From Trema orientale (lineage: Eukaryota; Streptophyta; Magnoliopsida; Rosales; Cannabaceae), in assembly GCA_002914845.1 (NCBI GenBank), contig JXTC01000048.1, forward strand, positions 1,237,997 to 1,301,996: a stretch of DNA of 64,000 nt, read 5' to 3'. Made by a program: the position numbers and the translations under genes. Positions 1 to 13,300 of this stretch are shown piece after piece (within the stretch, counting starts at the first letter, position 1; each line of letters starts with the position of its first letter). The notes below the pieces were generated by a model, which was given only the letters and a program-made list of their open reading frames with translations, was not told where the DNA came from and did no database searches.

Positions 1-161
1 TAGCACTAATAGTTCTTCTTATGCAAGTAAATTATAAAGTCTTAATTGCCTGATGATCATTGAGTCAGGAGTAAACAAATAATAAAATGATCAATAACAA
101 CATTAATAACAAGAATAAGGCAATTTGAATGTAAATAAAAAAGACAAAAAATGAAGCTTAC

Positions 162-3100
162 TGCTAAAGCATTTGTGTAGTCAAAGCAGCTGCATAACAA
201 TAAAAGTTGAAACTGATTAAAACAATATTTCTCAGCCAAGGAAAAAAAAAAAAAATAGATGATCTTTGAGGTGAAAAACACTACAAAGAATAACAATAAT
301 AGGCAACTATTTGTGAAGTATGGACAAAAGATCTCTCCATTCATATCCCATTTTTTTTTAATAACTCTTTATCTTATGTTGGAGAGCCTAACATCTAAGA
401 TACGCTACATAAATAGAAATTTGTTAATGTTAACAATTTGATCTCTGCTTCGTTTGCTGCCTAGTGGTATCAAAAGGCTCCTAGCATTACAAACTACAGA
501 ACAAGAAATTACCTATAGCAAGATGGGGCAATAACGTCAACTAAGTCATTTGCGGGTAGACAGAAATAAGGGACCTGCTTAATTTAAAAATTGAAATTGG
601 ATGAAGCAGCATAATAGGAGACTGAAGACCAGAATAAAACTACTAGGATAGTGTTACCTCTTCAATATGACCATCCAAATGCTTCAAATGAACCTAGTAA
701 AAGTACAAGAGTAGTAACTACTTAAAATGCTCAAATTTGCAGATTTCAGTATTTAGGAAATAAAAGTACAAGAGTAGTAACTAGTCATCTGGCTTCAGAC
801 ATAACCACTTTTTCTTTTGACTGCTGATGAATGAGTATGGCGCTATTATAATTTATTGTACTTATTGATTACTTTATTTGATTGAGCAAGAAAAATAACC
901 AATGGGAAAATATTGGACTGAACAGATAGGAAGTTCAATCACAAACCTTGTAATCTTGCATAAATTCATAATGCAAAACAGTTTCAGGTTCACTGCTTGC
1001 AGCCTTCAGAAACTTATCTAGTCCTTCTCGAGTACCATTGTCCACTGCCCAGTAAGAGTTTTAGTATTGATCCAAAATATGTTCCAAGAAAGATTAATCC
1101 CATTTACTTGCCAAGATAAAATATCTGTTTGCTACAGATTATAAGTGACTGCACTGGTTCTAAGATAGACCTAAAGGCTATATTACCTCATTCAAAGCAT
1201 ACGAAGGCTATATTACCTCATTCAAAGCATACATGCGATGGTACTTGAATAACATTCTTACTTTTCTTTGGGACAAATGCTAAAAATTTTCACTGAAATA
1301 GTAAAGAAAACAATAATATAGAAAGCCTTCTTGACTCTTCTTGATTCTGTTAACAACAAAGAAAAACTAGTTCCAGCTAATCTGATTCTGCACCAGCATA
1401 ACAAATTTCTCCCTGAGTAACTGAGACAAGGATCTCAACTTGAAGCTCATACTTGTCTCTGAAGATAAGATTGAAAAAAAAAAGAGAAAGAAAAGGTAAA
1501 AATAGAATATAAAAGAATTACCACAATTAGTGCCCAACACATAGAGCTTTTCCAAATTTAGGTGCTGCTCCACGGATCTTAATGCTGCAGTTTAAGAAAT
1601 TACTCTGCATTACAATGGTAGAAGTCACAACAGAGAAGAACTAAAACTATATATTTTGAGATCATATTATGAACGATACCTTGCACTTGGCAACCAACAC
1701 CGCAGAAAAGAAGACGCTTAACATTTGCAGCCTGTTTCATAGGAATTTTAGTCCTTTCTCATTTGACATTCTAAAAGTTTCAAGCATCCAAAAGTTACAT
1801 CATAGAAGAGCTATCAGCATATCAGAATGAAGTTTGATACAAGCCTGCAAGCACTATTCCCATGATATGTTTTTCAGAAATCATATGGTTCTAATCACTA
1901 TCCTTTTGTTTAATGCAATACACCAGGCATGTTGATACCCAACACACTATTTCAGCAATTTTTTATTTCACTAATACACATTTTAATAACTTAAATGCAC
2001 ATTTTATCAAGTTTAAAATTCAGATTTAGATGTCACAAATGATGAATTGATATTACAATTTTTACTTTTGTTGAAATGATACTTTTTGGTGAAATTCTAT
2101 AAGTTTTGCATAAAAACGAAACACACAATTTAAACATCGTAAGGAAATAATAAAATGTGCAGAATTAAGCATTTCTATCACTTCTATGATATTGATGATG
2201 AAAAGAGAACAGAGACACCTCAACTAAGGCAAGGGTATTCAGATTAGGAGACAATGTTGGCTTAACACCTTTAGCAGCTAGAACTTCCTCTGGTGTCCTA
2301 GGAAAGCATAGGAAAATAGGGGGAACAGATTAAAATATACTCCACGTGGGAATGTTACTCAACAAACAAAAATGAATTTTTAGAAAGAAACAATGCAGAT
2401 CAAGTAAAATAAATTGATGCAAACCTTGCTAAGATAGGCCTTGGAGTAAACCTATCATCTGGGTCACTGTGACGATTAAAAAAACAGAAAATCACTAAAA
2501 GGATTGATCATAAAAAAGGTAAATCTGACCTATTTTTAACTTCAGTTATTTTGTCAGTACCTTTGTACGCAAATTACAGCATCTACCATGCCTAATTTTA
2601 GCATTTCTATAGCTATTGTTGTTACTATCCCTGTCCATTGAGCTCCTACAGGAAATTAAGGCATGTCAAGCTGAAGTACTCAGAGTGATACTTCGAAGGG
2701 ATTGTCCTCAAAATCTTAAAGAATGTTACCTAGAGTAACCAAAGTGACAGAATTTTATGTGGTAATCATAATATACTACTTGTCTGCAAAAGTTTATCCA
2801 AAAACCAAATCAACATGCAAGAGTACTCTAAACATTCAAAAGTTTAATCTTCTTTTTTGTTTTCTAAAAAATGTAATTACTAAATACTAAATCAGAGATA
2901 CGAGCGAATTCAAACAACATAATCTGATTTCGTGGTTCAAACTCATTCGAAACGAATAAGAAACACACGAAAACTTGTAATCATAGAACAAGTAGAACTT
3001 ACCTTTTACAGGCTTAGTTTTCCGAGCATATAGCAGCTCGTCATAGACTCCAAAGTACATCTCATCTAATGAATCTGTTTTCCTCCCTCTTCCATGAACA

Positions 3101-3988
3101 ACGGGTTCCAAGCTCTAAATGGGAAAACGAAATTGATATTTAAATAACAATATCACTAAGCGTAACTTGGCATTCAAAAACTGGCATATCAAAGCAGTAA
3201 GTTGATCTAGTCAAAAACAAGAAACAAGGCTAGTTTAGTTTGTTAAATCATTAGCTAAAAACACAAAATAAAAATCAAAGATTACAGTTTTGGTTGCAAT
3301 GCCACGTGTCTCAGATAAAAACTTAGAAGTAATTTGCAGATTGTTGTATCAAATCTTTGAAACTAACATAGATGACTTATATGCAAATCGAGGGACTAAT
3401 CATAAATATTCCCCAAAAATTTTAAAGTGTGACAAAAGTCACATAACTAAAGCTTGTATTATAACTGAGTTCACATTAGATTCCATAAACCAAAAACTTA
3501 CTTCAATTCGAGACATTCCATCACCCAAGAAAGCACAGGCATTCTTGACATGGGCAATATAATATGTATCACACAACCCACATCGACTGTCCAAAAAATT
3601 AAAATAAGAAATAAAAAATAGTAACTCACTAAACAAAACAAAGAAATAAGCATAAGAGAGCAAAAATTATAAAAATAAAAATAAAAATCTGAACAAATGG
3701 AGAAGTGGGTATGGGTAGAAGCTTGATATTGGTTGGAACCTGCAGTGGTCTTTAGCTGGGTAGGTGCCTCCAGGGGGAATGGGCTTGGAGCGTTGCCTCC
3801 AGTCCTCTCTAAGCTTGACTGAGTTTGCTTTCCCATCTGTTCCACATGCAATACGACATGTCGTACAACAGAATAAGCATCGAGAAAGCAGGAGAGAGTT
3901 CTGGGGGGTTACCTTTAGAGGAAGAAGAAGAAACGACAGAGAGTGAGAGAGGAGAAAGAGAAGAGAGGTTGGCGACGAAGGAAGACAT
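162..3988 (-). CDS. HCAR: 7-hydroxymethyl chlorophyll a reductase, chloroplastic (partial, 3' end outside window)
   Basis: Thirteen GT-AG exons read in frame: 3988-3913, 3818-3740, 3586-3502, 3114-3003, 2645-2561, 2466-2425, 2297-2219, 1731-1680, 1584-1522, 1044-947, 693-658, 574-513, 189-162. They give 299 residues of an enzyme usually about 460 long, so the C-terminal exons lie left of base 1. I recognise the family from SRCGLCDTYYIAHVK, EPVVHGRGRKTDSLDE, VEQHLNLEKLYVLGTNC and SCFDYTNALA. Known role: a ferredoxin-dependent Fe-S flavoprotein of the FrhB family that reduces 7-hydroxymethyl chlorophyll a to chlorophyll a in the chloroplast, during the chlorophyll cycle and senescence. Likely cluster ligands in view are C54/C57 and C196/C200 (CGVGCQ). 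Residues 1-25 are Ser-rich like a transit peptide. The ATG at 3988 is the only Met that joins in phase to exon 2; the frame continues upstream without one. Confidence 0.95.
1174..1232. repeat. 30-bp tandem duplication in an HCAR intron
   Basis: Two adjacent near-identical 30-base copies beginning AAGGCTATATTACCTC start at 1174 and 1204. They lie in the HCAR intron between the exons at 1584-1522 and 1044-947. A recent replication-slippage duplication with no visible effect on splice sites. Confidence 0.85.
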
Positions 3989-4039
3989 AGTAGAAGCAGA
4001 CCAAACCAATCACAGGGTTTCTGAAATAGAGTAACCCAA

Positions 4040-6407
4040 AGAGTAGTGGGGCTTCTTCACCACCACATATTATTACTTACTGTTACGTTTATTATTATTC
4101 TTTTTCTTTTTTATTTTTTGGATAATTATATGACAGTTACGTGACTACCCAGTAGTACTTACTACAAGACTTTGTAGTTTGTACTGGTTAAGATTTTTTT
4201 TCTCTTTATTGTAATTTTTTTTTCCCTTATGTTTAATTACATTTTAAGATTGATGAAATTAATAGCCCTGGAGTTAGCGTTATTGCACCAATTTGAAAAA
4301 AAATGAACCAAGAAAGTAGAAAATCATAGGGCTCACTTGTGCACAACTTTTTCCTATCTTCATCTCAGTCAAATATGATGAATTGATCATTACTTATTAT
4401 TATGGTTTATCTAGAGTAAGATGTTTGTAGTAGACTGACAATTAGAATGAATGAAAATATTTTGTTTCAGAAAAAGAAAATACAGTTTTTTAGTTCCATT
4501 TTTACTTTTATAATCAAAACTAAGACAATAGAAACATAATTCAGAGTAGTACAATGTGAGTTGAAAGGCTAAATTGAGACAAATATTTAGCTCAAATACA
4601 AGACCTTCTCAAATTCAAGAACCAAAATGACGACTAATTCTAACAAGAATTTTGGTATAAAACTTTAAGTAGCTAAGTACCATTTTTTTTTTCAAGAAAT
4701 ATTAATGAAAATTAACTTCTACAACCTTTAGCAAATAAACTTCTCATTTGAAATTGATTTGAGAGGGACAAATGACAAACAACTTAGATTTTTATTTTTC
4801 AAAAGAAAAGTGGTATGAATTAGAGGGAAAAAAAAGGTGGTTATAACTATAATTAATTCATCGGATTTAACAAGAGGTACTAGACTAATTTTTCTATGAA
4901 AAAGACAAAAGCCTTCCCGAAAAAAAAATGACAAGCTTAAAAGGCGAGAGTATTTATAAAAAAATAAAAAACGACTTACAACAAACAACAACAACAATGA
5001 AAGAAACAACATAAATCTAAAACAACAGGAAATTAAAAATTGAAAATTTGAAAGCCACAAAATAGAAGAACCAAAATAAATATAAATGCCACAACAAAAA
5101 ACAAAATAAACTTCAAACGACATCTTAAATAACGAGAAACGATAATGAGATTAAATTTTTTTTGATAAACGATACTGGTTGATTATGACCTCCAACGTAA
5201 GAACGACAGCGAAGAGAGGACATAAAAAATAGAAAAGTGGGGAGGGTGAAAGAAAACGACAAAATGTAAAGAACGACTACCAAAAAGTAGTTTTAAAAAA
5301 ATAGGGACAGAGGAGAAAGAGAAAGCAATACAAGCTAAGAATTAAGAAACGACTAATTACAGTATATAGATTACATAAAAAATAGGAAAATATCTGGAAA
5401 CGACAATGAATTAGTAAAACGACGGTATTTTGATAAAGAGCAACATACCAAAAACGGCTAGTAAAGTCTTTTGACAAGGACAACATGATAAAAGTGACAA
5501 GTATCAAGAGAATGTGGTATTGAAAACGATTAAAAACAAACGACGATTGTTTGAAAACGAGAACTTAAACAATTTTTATCTTAAGAATCGAAGTAAATAA
5601 TGCTAGAGGTATATAAGAAACTAGAGAAAATAAAATGGAGAGACAAAACAATAGTAAACTAAATCTTTCTTTCAAGTCCGTCACTATAACTTCGTACGCT
5701 TTATTAGAACCAATTGGGCGTAGTTTGTATTTTTCATCATAACTTCGTAGTCCATTATTTTGCTCAACTACTAAAGGACAATATTATTTAACTCTTAAAG
5801 CCAACCTCTCTATCTTGTTGTTGCAAGAGCATATTGAGGCATAGAAAGTTGAGTAAGTTCTTCAACTTGTCTTGTTCAATAACATTTTTTTTCTGCATAA
5901 TTTGAATTAGTTGTAGAGTTATATATATACTCACTCACTGTCTTAATTTAAATTAAGATGACGTTGAAGGAATATCGTTGTCCTTTTGCTATCCTATTGG
6001 AATTGCTTCACTTTCTTCTTTAATTGTATCTCTACGATTCACTCAACAAGGTGGACACCAAGGATCCATGCCGAGTAGCTTTTACCATAATTGTTGAGGA
6101 CAACGAATTCAAGCTTTATAAGGATCGACATTTGCAAATATCATGCATTAAAATGATAGTGAAGTAAAATAGGATAATAGCGTTACATAACTATTAAAAG
6201 AATAGTTGTAATTTGTAACACCATATATAGTAAAAATAATTTCTTCTAATGTATTCTCCAACAAATACCATATATATATATACAACTAAGATTGTATACG
6301 ATTATTACCAATAATAATAATAATAATAATAATTTGTATACAGTTAGGAAACGTAAAGCCACCAATAGTTATTATTTACAAACATGCGAAAATACAGGAT
6401 TAAGCAT
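4040..6407. other. Intergenic region upstream of HCAR, no gene seen
   Basis: No ORF here looks like a gene; short ORFs are low-complexity translations. From about 4960 to 5570 the plus strand is purine-rich and carries AACGA at least a dozen times, usually inside AAACGAC. An (AAT)n microsatellite lies at about 6309-6333. Core HCAR promoter elements should lie just above 3990, but I cannot identify a clear TATA box. Confidence 0.6.
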
Positions 6408-6412
6408 ATGGT

Positions 6413-7909
6413 TGTTGCGGATTTTATAATAGCTACGCAAGTGCACGTGCCGAAACAAGTAATATAGTAGTGAGTGAGTATCGTCTCCACAGGGATTGAT
6501 TACTAAAATTATTTATAAAATCTAAATGCCAAACAAACTAAATTAATGAATGAGAAATAACGATTTATAATAAAATAGCAACAATTAAAAGATGCAAGCA
6601 GAAATGTAAATATTAAGCAAAAAATAGCAAAATCTAATCAAGTGAATGTGAATCAGTGGTGTGGATAAGCTGGGATTATTGAATCCTCCTTGGTTGCAAA
6701 TCTGGGTTTAGTTGCTGCAGCAACGCCTTCGGCAAAAATCACTCCAGTAACCGAAAATTCATTCTTCACATATTAATCTTTCGAATTTAATATGTTTTAA
6801 GTTCTTCAAACCAGATTTTACATATTCCTAAGCTAACCCAGTTCTCAAAACATCATTTATAATATCAATTCTCAACGGGTTTGCATGGTAACAACATATT
6901 CCTATACCATTACTAATTCAAAGATCTACTAAAGAGATGATTGAGTCATGCATCATTCAAGCTTAAATCCAACTAAGATTAACCTTTCCAGAATTAATCC
7001 TAATTTGTTTATCCTAATATTGATAGCCAAGCAATAAAAGAAAATAGTAATGAAGCTCACTTGAACAAACTAGAGTAAAAATACCATAAACATTGAAAAC
7101 AACTTTAATCCATCATTACAACCTCAGATTCATCATAATCCCAGCTAAGAAAGCTTAGCTCATAGTCTGAAATGTAAAAATCAGCACCCTAAAATATTCC
7201 ATTGATTACAGAAAGCTCAAGAAAAGAAAAAGGAATTAAATACAAAGAAGACTAAAAGAAGTATGAAAATGCTAGCTGGACGATGGAGGTTTAGCTCCTT
7301 GCAGCTGCTAGTACGCCTCCTCCTTCGTCCTTTCTTCTCTGTACTGTTTCTCCTCTCTCTCTTTCTTTCCTTTTCCGTATTGTGCTCACAGCTCAGCCAC
7401 CACCACTCTCCTCTTTCTTCTTACAGTACTCTTCTCCTTTTATATTAGGGTGAGTGATGTACCCTAGCACACGTGTCAACCAAATAGAGGAGTGAGGACC
7501 ACTCTTCTCCATTTTCCTCTAGCTGGTATTCAATATTAGCTGTCAGTACTGGCTGTATGAAATATCTGCCAGCTGTTCGAAATAACGCCAGCTGGAAATT
7601 GAATCTGCTGTGCAGTATTGCTCCGGCACGTTGCTGCAGCAAAGTTGCTTCTAGTTTTGACTTAAGTTTAGCTTTCCTTCTAGGATGCTGCCTTTTAATT
7701 TCTGCAAAACTTAAGACCAGATTTCAGCAATTCTAATTAAAATCAAAGGAAATAAGATAGATATTAACTAGATTAGATCTTAAACATCAGAAACACCAAA
7801 GACCAAAATAAAGTAAAGGAGGACACATAAACTAGACAATTTATTCTTCTAAAGCAACTATTCTAAGACTAAAAACACACAAGATAACTCTATTTTCATA
7901 GAGTTATCA
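6413..7909 (-). mobile_element. Solo LTR, 1497 bp, with 5-bp target-site duplication
   Basis: The segment starts TG (TGTTGCGG) and ends CA (GAGTTATCA). It is flanked by the identical pentamer ATGGT at 6408-6412 and 7910-7914. Read on the minus strand it begins TGATAACTCTATG with a short hairpin, as many plant Ty3/gypsy LTRs do. It carries a TATA-like AATATAAAAG near 7448-7436, suitable for a U3/R boundary. No second LTR, primer-binding site, or gag or pol sequence adjoins it, so I read it as a solo LTR left by LTR-LTR recombination. Short ORFs inside are not believable genes. An intact non-autonomous element of another class with TG..CA ends is less likely. Confidence 0.75.
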
Positions 7910-7914
7910 ATGGT

Positions 7915-8205
7915 CATAGAAGATATGATGAATATAGATATTATCCATAGCGGATACAATATAGAATGTTTCACAAAAATAAAGGATACAATATAGAAAA
8001 TAACATACTTTAATAGCAATAACACAAAAAGAATTCCATCGATTCTCTTTTCATGCTTTTCTCTCTAAAAAAGAAGCTCTACCGCTGCTCTCACAGAAGC
8101 CGGAAAGGAAGCGTCTCCTTCTCCTTCTGCAACCTTTCCTTCTCCTCTTCTCTAATCTCTCTCACTGACCTCTCGCAGGAATGAGAGATTTTTTTCGTTT
8201 TCTTT
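7915..8205. other. Unassigned intergenic sequence with CT-rich tract
   Basis: Directly after the solo LTR. It holds a CT-rich tract at about 8100-8180 but no ORF or repeat boundary that I can define. Confidence 0.4.
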
Positions 8206-8394
8206 TAGTTATTTAATAAGTTTAGATTAAGATTTAGTTTGTAGTACCATTTTTTGTGTAGATTTTAAAGTCCGTTTACCCGATTTTGAATCTAATTTTC
8301 TAGTTATTTAATAAGTCTAGATTTAGATCTAGTTTGTAGTACCATTTTTTGTGTAGATTTTAAAGTCCGTTTACCTGATTTTCAATCTAATGTT
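8206..8394. repeat. 95-bp tandem duplication
   Basis: Two adjacent copies of about 95 bases, starting TAGTTATTTAATAAGT at 8206 and 8301, differ at only a few positions. Both contain TAGTACCATTTTTTGTGTAG. The 8400-9126 stretch that follows has no recognisable gene. Confidence 0.85.
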
Positions 8395-9129
8395 CTTCTT
8401 TGATTGAGATCTGTTAGGTGAATGAGTTGTTTTTCTTTTCAATGGGTGTGGATCTTAATTGGTGTTAGAATCATATAGTTTACCCCACCAAGAATACAGT
8501 CCATGAACAAGTATTGAAGACAATAGTTTGTCAGTAGCTCTTGTTACTTTTTCTCTTGGATAATTATGGTAACTTATAAATCTTGCTACTATTGTATTTG
8601 TAATCCACTTTCTCCTCTCTTTGAAAAGTTTGAAATTGTAATCCTTATCTTTGTAATGTAATTAAAGCTCTTTTAGTTCGAGTAATGATATTTTCTTGAG
8701 GAGTCTATTTTTATTAATATATATATATATATAGCAGGAGGAGTTTTCAATATCATATTATTTCTATAGATATCTAGACTAAACAAGAATAAGATTTGTA
8801 GTAACCAAAAGAATTTTTTAACTCACACAAAACTATCGTGTTGATAATGTGTTCTAAATTAAAGTAATAATATCTATAAATATATGCAAGGAGTTAGAGA
8901 GAATTAAAAAGGGGGAACTAGTAAACTACAAGTACATAAATAATCTATTCGTAGAATAAGAATCATAAATATGAGACACACAAAAAGTTATTAGTTACGT
9001 AAGTTACAAAGGATTAATTAGGAGGTTACGAGAACATTGAATAGGAAACATAAATAGGGACGTTATAGAATAGATTAAAACGGAGGTTATCAACTTAAAA
9101 GCAACGGAGGTTATCGACTTAAAAGCAAT

Positions 9130-9489
9130 GGCCCCGTTTGTTTCGTCTATTTGAATGTGTGTATTTGAATGGAAATTGTGGAATGGGTTATAATTGGAAT
9201 GGAAGACATTTGAATGGAAAAAATAGTGGAATGGGTTATAATTAGAATGGGAGTATTGGAATGGACTATTCAAAAACACCTCTTCCCCTCCATTCTCATC
9301 CAAGACACAAAAATCCATTCAAATAGTTGATGTGACTGATGAATCATTTGAATGGAAAAACTAAATTGTTGAAACAAACACTCATTCCAAACGACCATTT
9401 GAATGGAAAATTTAGAGTTGTTGAAACAAACACCCATTCAAATGGATTTTCCATTCCAATAGAATGGAATGGGCGAACCAAACGGCCCC
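9130..9489. mobile_element. MITE copy 1 (360 bp, GGCCCCGTTTG-type ends)
   Basis: Ends are GGCCCCGTTTGTTTCG and, reversed, GGGGCCGTTTGGTTCG. It is flanked by AAT at 9127-9129 and 9490-9492. The interior is packed with ATTTGAATGG and its complement, so it can fold back on itself. The 3-bp TSD and these ends suit a Tourist/Harbinger-type MITE, though the TSDs seen here (AAT, GTT) are not the usual TWA. ORFs in it are artefacts of the repeat. Confidence 0.8.
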
Positions 9490-9492
9490 AAT

Positions 9493-10321
9493 GTTTGCGG
9501 GTCAAAGAATGCCAAGAGGTATCATCTTATAATATGTCGTTAATATATATATATATATATAGGTTGATATGCTTCCTTTCTTATTTATGTGTATTTGTGT
9601 TTCCTATTATTATTAACCACTAAATTAATAATTTTAATTCAATATTGAGCAATGAAATGGACTTAAAAATTGTGCACCAACAGATATATTAACCGCTATT
9701 TTAAATAGTATGATCTCACCTTCAAATAACATGATATATTATTTAGCAAAATCGAATCAAATCATGCCACGTTAATTTGACAGAGTGCACAATTTCGGTA
9801 CAAAAATTAACTTCACTAGATCAATCTAATACTTTCCTCATGCGTCTCTAGGATAGTAAATGTTCGAACCCTTGTACGATTCCATGTGGAAAAAATTGCC
9901 AGAGTCTGGTATTATTTGGAGTTCAAAAGACAACTCAAAATTTTGCCAAAAATAGTTTCCATATCTTAGGCTAATATAGCCCTAGTGTTCGTAAGTAATA
10001 CAGTATAATATGGGCAGTAAACTACTGCAAAACAACAGATTCATAGTACAATCTCTCATGTATACCAGTTCTCTCTTCACATCACCAAAAGATACTGCTA
10101 AAATATAGCATGTAGATCAATAAAGGAAATTCTTTATTGTTCATAGTTCAAACGAATGACACGGGAAAGGCCTCTCAAAACAAGCTCATTTTCTTGTATT
10201 AGAAAAAGAATGGTGTGTAGGAACAAAATATACACATTTTGCTATCTCAATTGAAGGTGAAACAAAACCAATGCGGATGGCATGATCATCGAATAGTTGA
10301 CAAACTATACTGACTTCTAAA
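9493..10321. other. Intergenic, downstream side of BLISTER
   Basis: No gene seen. It includes an (AT)n run near 9546-9560 and the presumed 3' UTR of the minus-strand BLISTER gene from about 10130 to 10321. Confidence 0.5.
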
Positions 10322-13300
10322 TCAAATAAGCTTGCTCGTTCTTCGTCTTGATGGTCCTCCAGGAAAGAGCTTCATGATCCATCCCAGGACTCTCTCAACC
10401 ACCTAGTAGAAAAGGTATAGATGAAAATAATAAAAATGAAATATGTTCTAAACTCATTTGCTAAAGAATGTGATTACCGAAAATGTTCAGCTTCTTGTTT
10501 AGAAGATCACCAAATTAGTGCTTGTTTCCAGTGAAAAGAAATAAAAATGCCAATATCCAATATATTTGCATTCAGGCAGAAGAAAAGTTACACCGTACCT
10601 CGTCACCTTCATCAGCATATTGAATGTTATCACGCATATCACGAGGATTGGGCTGTCTTGCAGATATCTTCTCGTTGGCCATACTTCGAGCAGTCAAAAG
10701 CTCTAATCTTTGAGTTTGAGCTTCAAGTTTCCGGGATAACTCGTTGTTCAACTCCTTCATTTGTTATACAAACATAAGCAGATAATATTGCAATACGCAA
10801 TACCCATAATTACAGCTCTGAAGCTAGTATAAGAATAATAAGCCAGATATGTAGATCTTTATATGCCAAACTGGAACTGATACCTATTTCAGAACAAATT
10901 TCTACTGAAGGATGATATGTATCAATTCTAGATTAATCCAAGCAAGCTTCTCCTCGTCTCAAGATATGACAAAAGTTGAATACCGGCAACTTAAAAGAAA
11001 AATAGTTAATGGCATTCTAATAAAGACAAAGTTCAGAACTGCATACCTTCAACTTAGAACACCGAGATGATTCAGATGCCAAAGTTTGTATCAACTCTTC
11101 CTTCTCCAAAGCTAACTGCAAGAAGAAATGTCCAGTAAATTTTTCATTAGGAACACAATTTCCCAAATAGATTCCCTTCAATTAAATAGTATCTGATGTA
11201 CTAGCTTTACTCAAAAAACTAAAATCTCTGAGCATAAACACGGCATAAACCAAAACCACATAAGAAATTAACCACTTTAAAAATGAAAGGGCAGACGATA
11301 CCTCTGCGATTAATGCATTAATATTCTGAATCATTCTCATCTGATCAAGAGGTATATTTGAATAGCCATTAACAGGCAACATTGAAGAATCGGAGGTGTC
11401 ACTTCCAATAAGAGATGTATCTTGCACTTCCTGACTTGGGCTGTCAGTAATGGTATCTTCATTTGCTGCATGAATTCAACTAGTAAAGCTAAAACCCAAA
11501 AAAAGTAAAGGGAAAATAATGAAGGAAAAAATGAATAATGCATCCAGCTATCTGCAGCTATTCTTCACGACAAAGAGCTCAGTTACTGTGAGAACCGAGA
11601 ATTATAGTTTTTTTTTTTTTTCTCCAAACTGAACAACCACTTTGGCTTCCTTCACATGACAACGAACTGCAGTATAGCCTTAACAATCAAGACCAGTTTC
11701 TTATTGCAAGGGATGATATAAAATGATCTAAAATGAAAGCAGCAATATCCTCAATAGTTCTCGTCAGAGTAAAAAATATGAAGGTCCCAAGTAAAAGTTA
11801 ATACCTAAATCTTCCGTAGAAGTAGACACATCTTTCTTATGTGTAATACTTTTTGTAACATCAATGGACTTTCCACTTGTGGAAGCTTTGCGTAACTCAG
11901 ACTGCAACAACTTCTTCTCTGTACCAAATAACAACAAATGAGGGATAACTATTTCTAACATAAATAATATCAATGTAAATTCACATAATTAAATGCAGCG
12001 TCCAATTCCTGAATGTAACTCCATTTTCTTTTTGCTTCATGACAGCTCGTAAAGACCTGAGTTACTGCTTCCTCCTTAATACCATTTGGAATCAGTAAAT
12101 TTTCCATAATACTCTCAAGTAAAAACTGTCATAATAGTTGCAGCAGTTGCAATAAACTAATTCATTTGGTTGCTTAAGCACCTAAGTTGTACAGATCACC
12201 CCCTACTTTTTTCTAATCTCATACATATAATATCAAAGTAACAAAAAACCGTCATCCTGAATCATAATATTATCACACTAACCTTCTTGAAGTGCATCAA
12301 TAGTGGACTGCAAGTCCAGGCGATCCTTCCCAATGCTAGACAATTTCTTTCTGTAATGTTCCATATTCAACAATTAATACAAGAAAGAATTGTATAAAGA
12401 GGAAAAAAGACGATAACAGTTGAACACTTATCCAGCATAAAGATACATGTATCTCTTTTTGCCAAAGGATGGACAAAATGAAAGAGATAAACAAGCCATG
12501 TATAAGTTGCAAATCACAAAATCTCATTTACAACTAAAGTATAGCATACTTGTACGACGAGATTTCAGCTTGGGAATTCTCTAATTGCCTCTCAAGCTTT
12601 AGCTCACTAGATCTCAGTCTAAGTGCCTATATAAAAAATTGGGAGAACAAAGTCATCATAAAAATAAAATAAAACATAAAGAAAGAAACCAAGAAAACCT
12701 TCAGTGCCACAGATATACCGTTAGTAACCACATATATGCACATGTACAGACGTAGGTATAACATGTAATTCAAATATCAAACAGTACCAGTGCCTAAATT
12801 AAGCAGAAAGACGCATATCAATATTGTTCCAAGCAACCAGAACACTTTCATCAGGTACAAAAATATCCCTTCACAGCAATACAAACCCAAAGTGATTTCC
12901 TTTTAAAAATAAATAGCTGGAAAATTAGAACACCATACCTTCTCCTCTAAACTGATAACTTCTGAAGCCAATAATTTAGCACGTTCATCGGCAGCATTGC
13001 ATTCTAGCTGTACATTTGTATATGCATTTCTGACAGCCTCAAGTTCCACCTATGATATAAAGGGTTGGCGAGATAGCAATTAAAAAAATTCTAGAGAGAG
13101 AGAGAGAACAAGTAAGAGAACTTAAAGCCAAAATAGGTAAAGTGATTGTAAACATACAATGATACGTGTGCTAATGAAAGGGGGTGCTAATGAAAGGGGG
13201 TGGGGAAAGCCATGTGGAATAGTTATCTTCACACATATGAAGACATATATCTCAAGAATTATTTTTTTTATTTTATTATTTTTTTTTATTAGATACACCT

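Noticed and set aside
5686..5749. ATAACTTCGTA occurs twice (5686, 5739), resembling a loxP arm
   Set aside because: Both are in the same orientation, 53 bases apart, and lack the last two bases and the 8-bp spacer with an inverted arm. Chance in AT-rich DNA.
7263..7448. ORF with a hydrophobic, signal-like stretch
   Set aside because: Lies inside the solo LTR, pyrimidine-rich low complexity.
9004..9623. ORFs of 94-110 codons over the MITE copies (also at 19086-19335 and 19656-19988)
   Set aside because: They are translations of ATTTGAATGG repeats, occur on both strands and follow the repeat, not a gene.
9868..9880. GGGTTCGAAC (minus strand), B-box-like
   Set aside because: No A-box at the right distance, no cloverleaf, no A-tail or TSD; not called a tRNA or SINE.
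12000..12125. Open minus-strand stretch (MENLLIPNGIKEEAVTQV) between BLISTER exons 8 and 9
   Set aside because: Exon 8 joins exon 9 directly in frame and gives the family sequence ALQEEKKLLQSEL; no good acceptor/donor pair keeps phase with this stretch.
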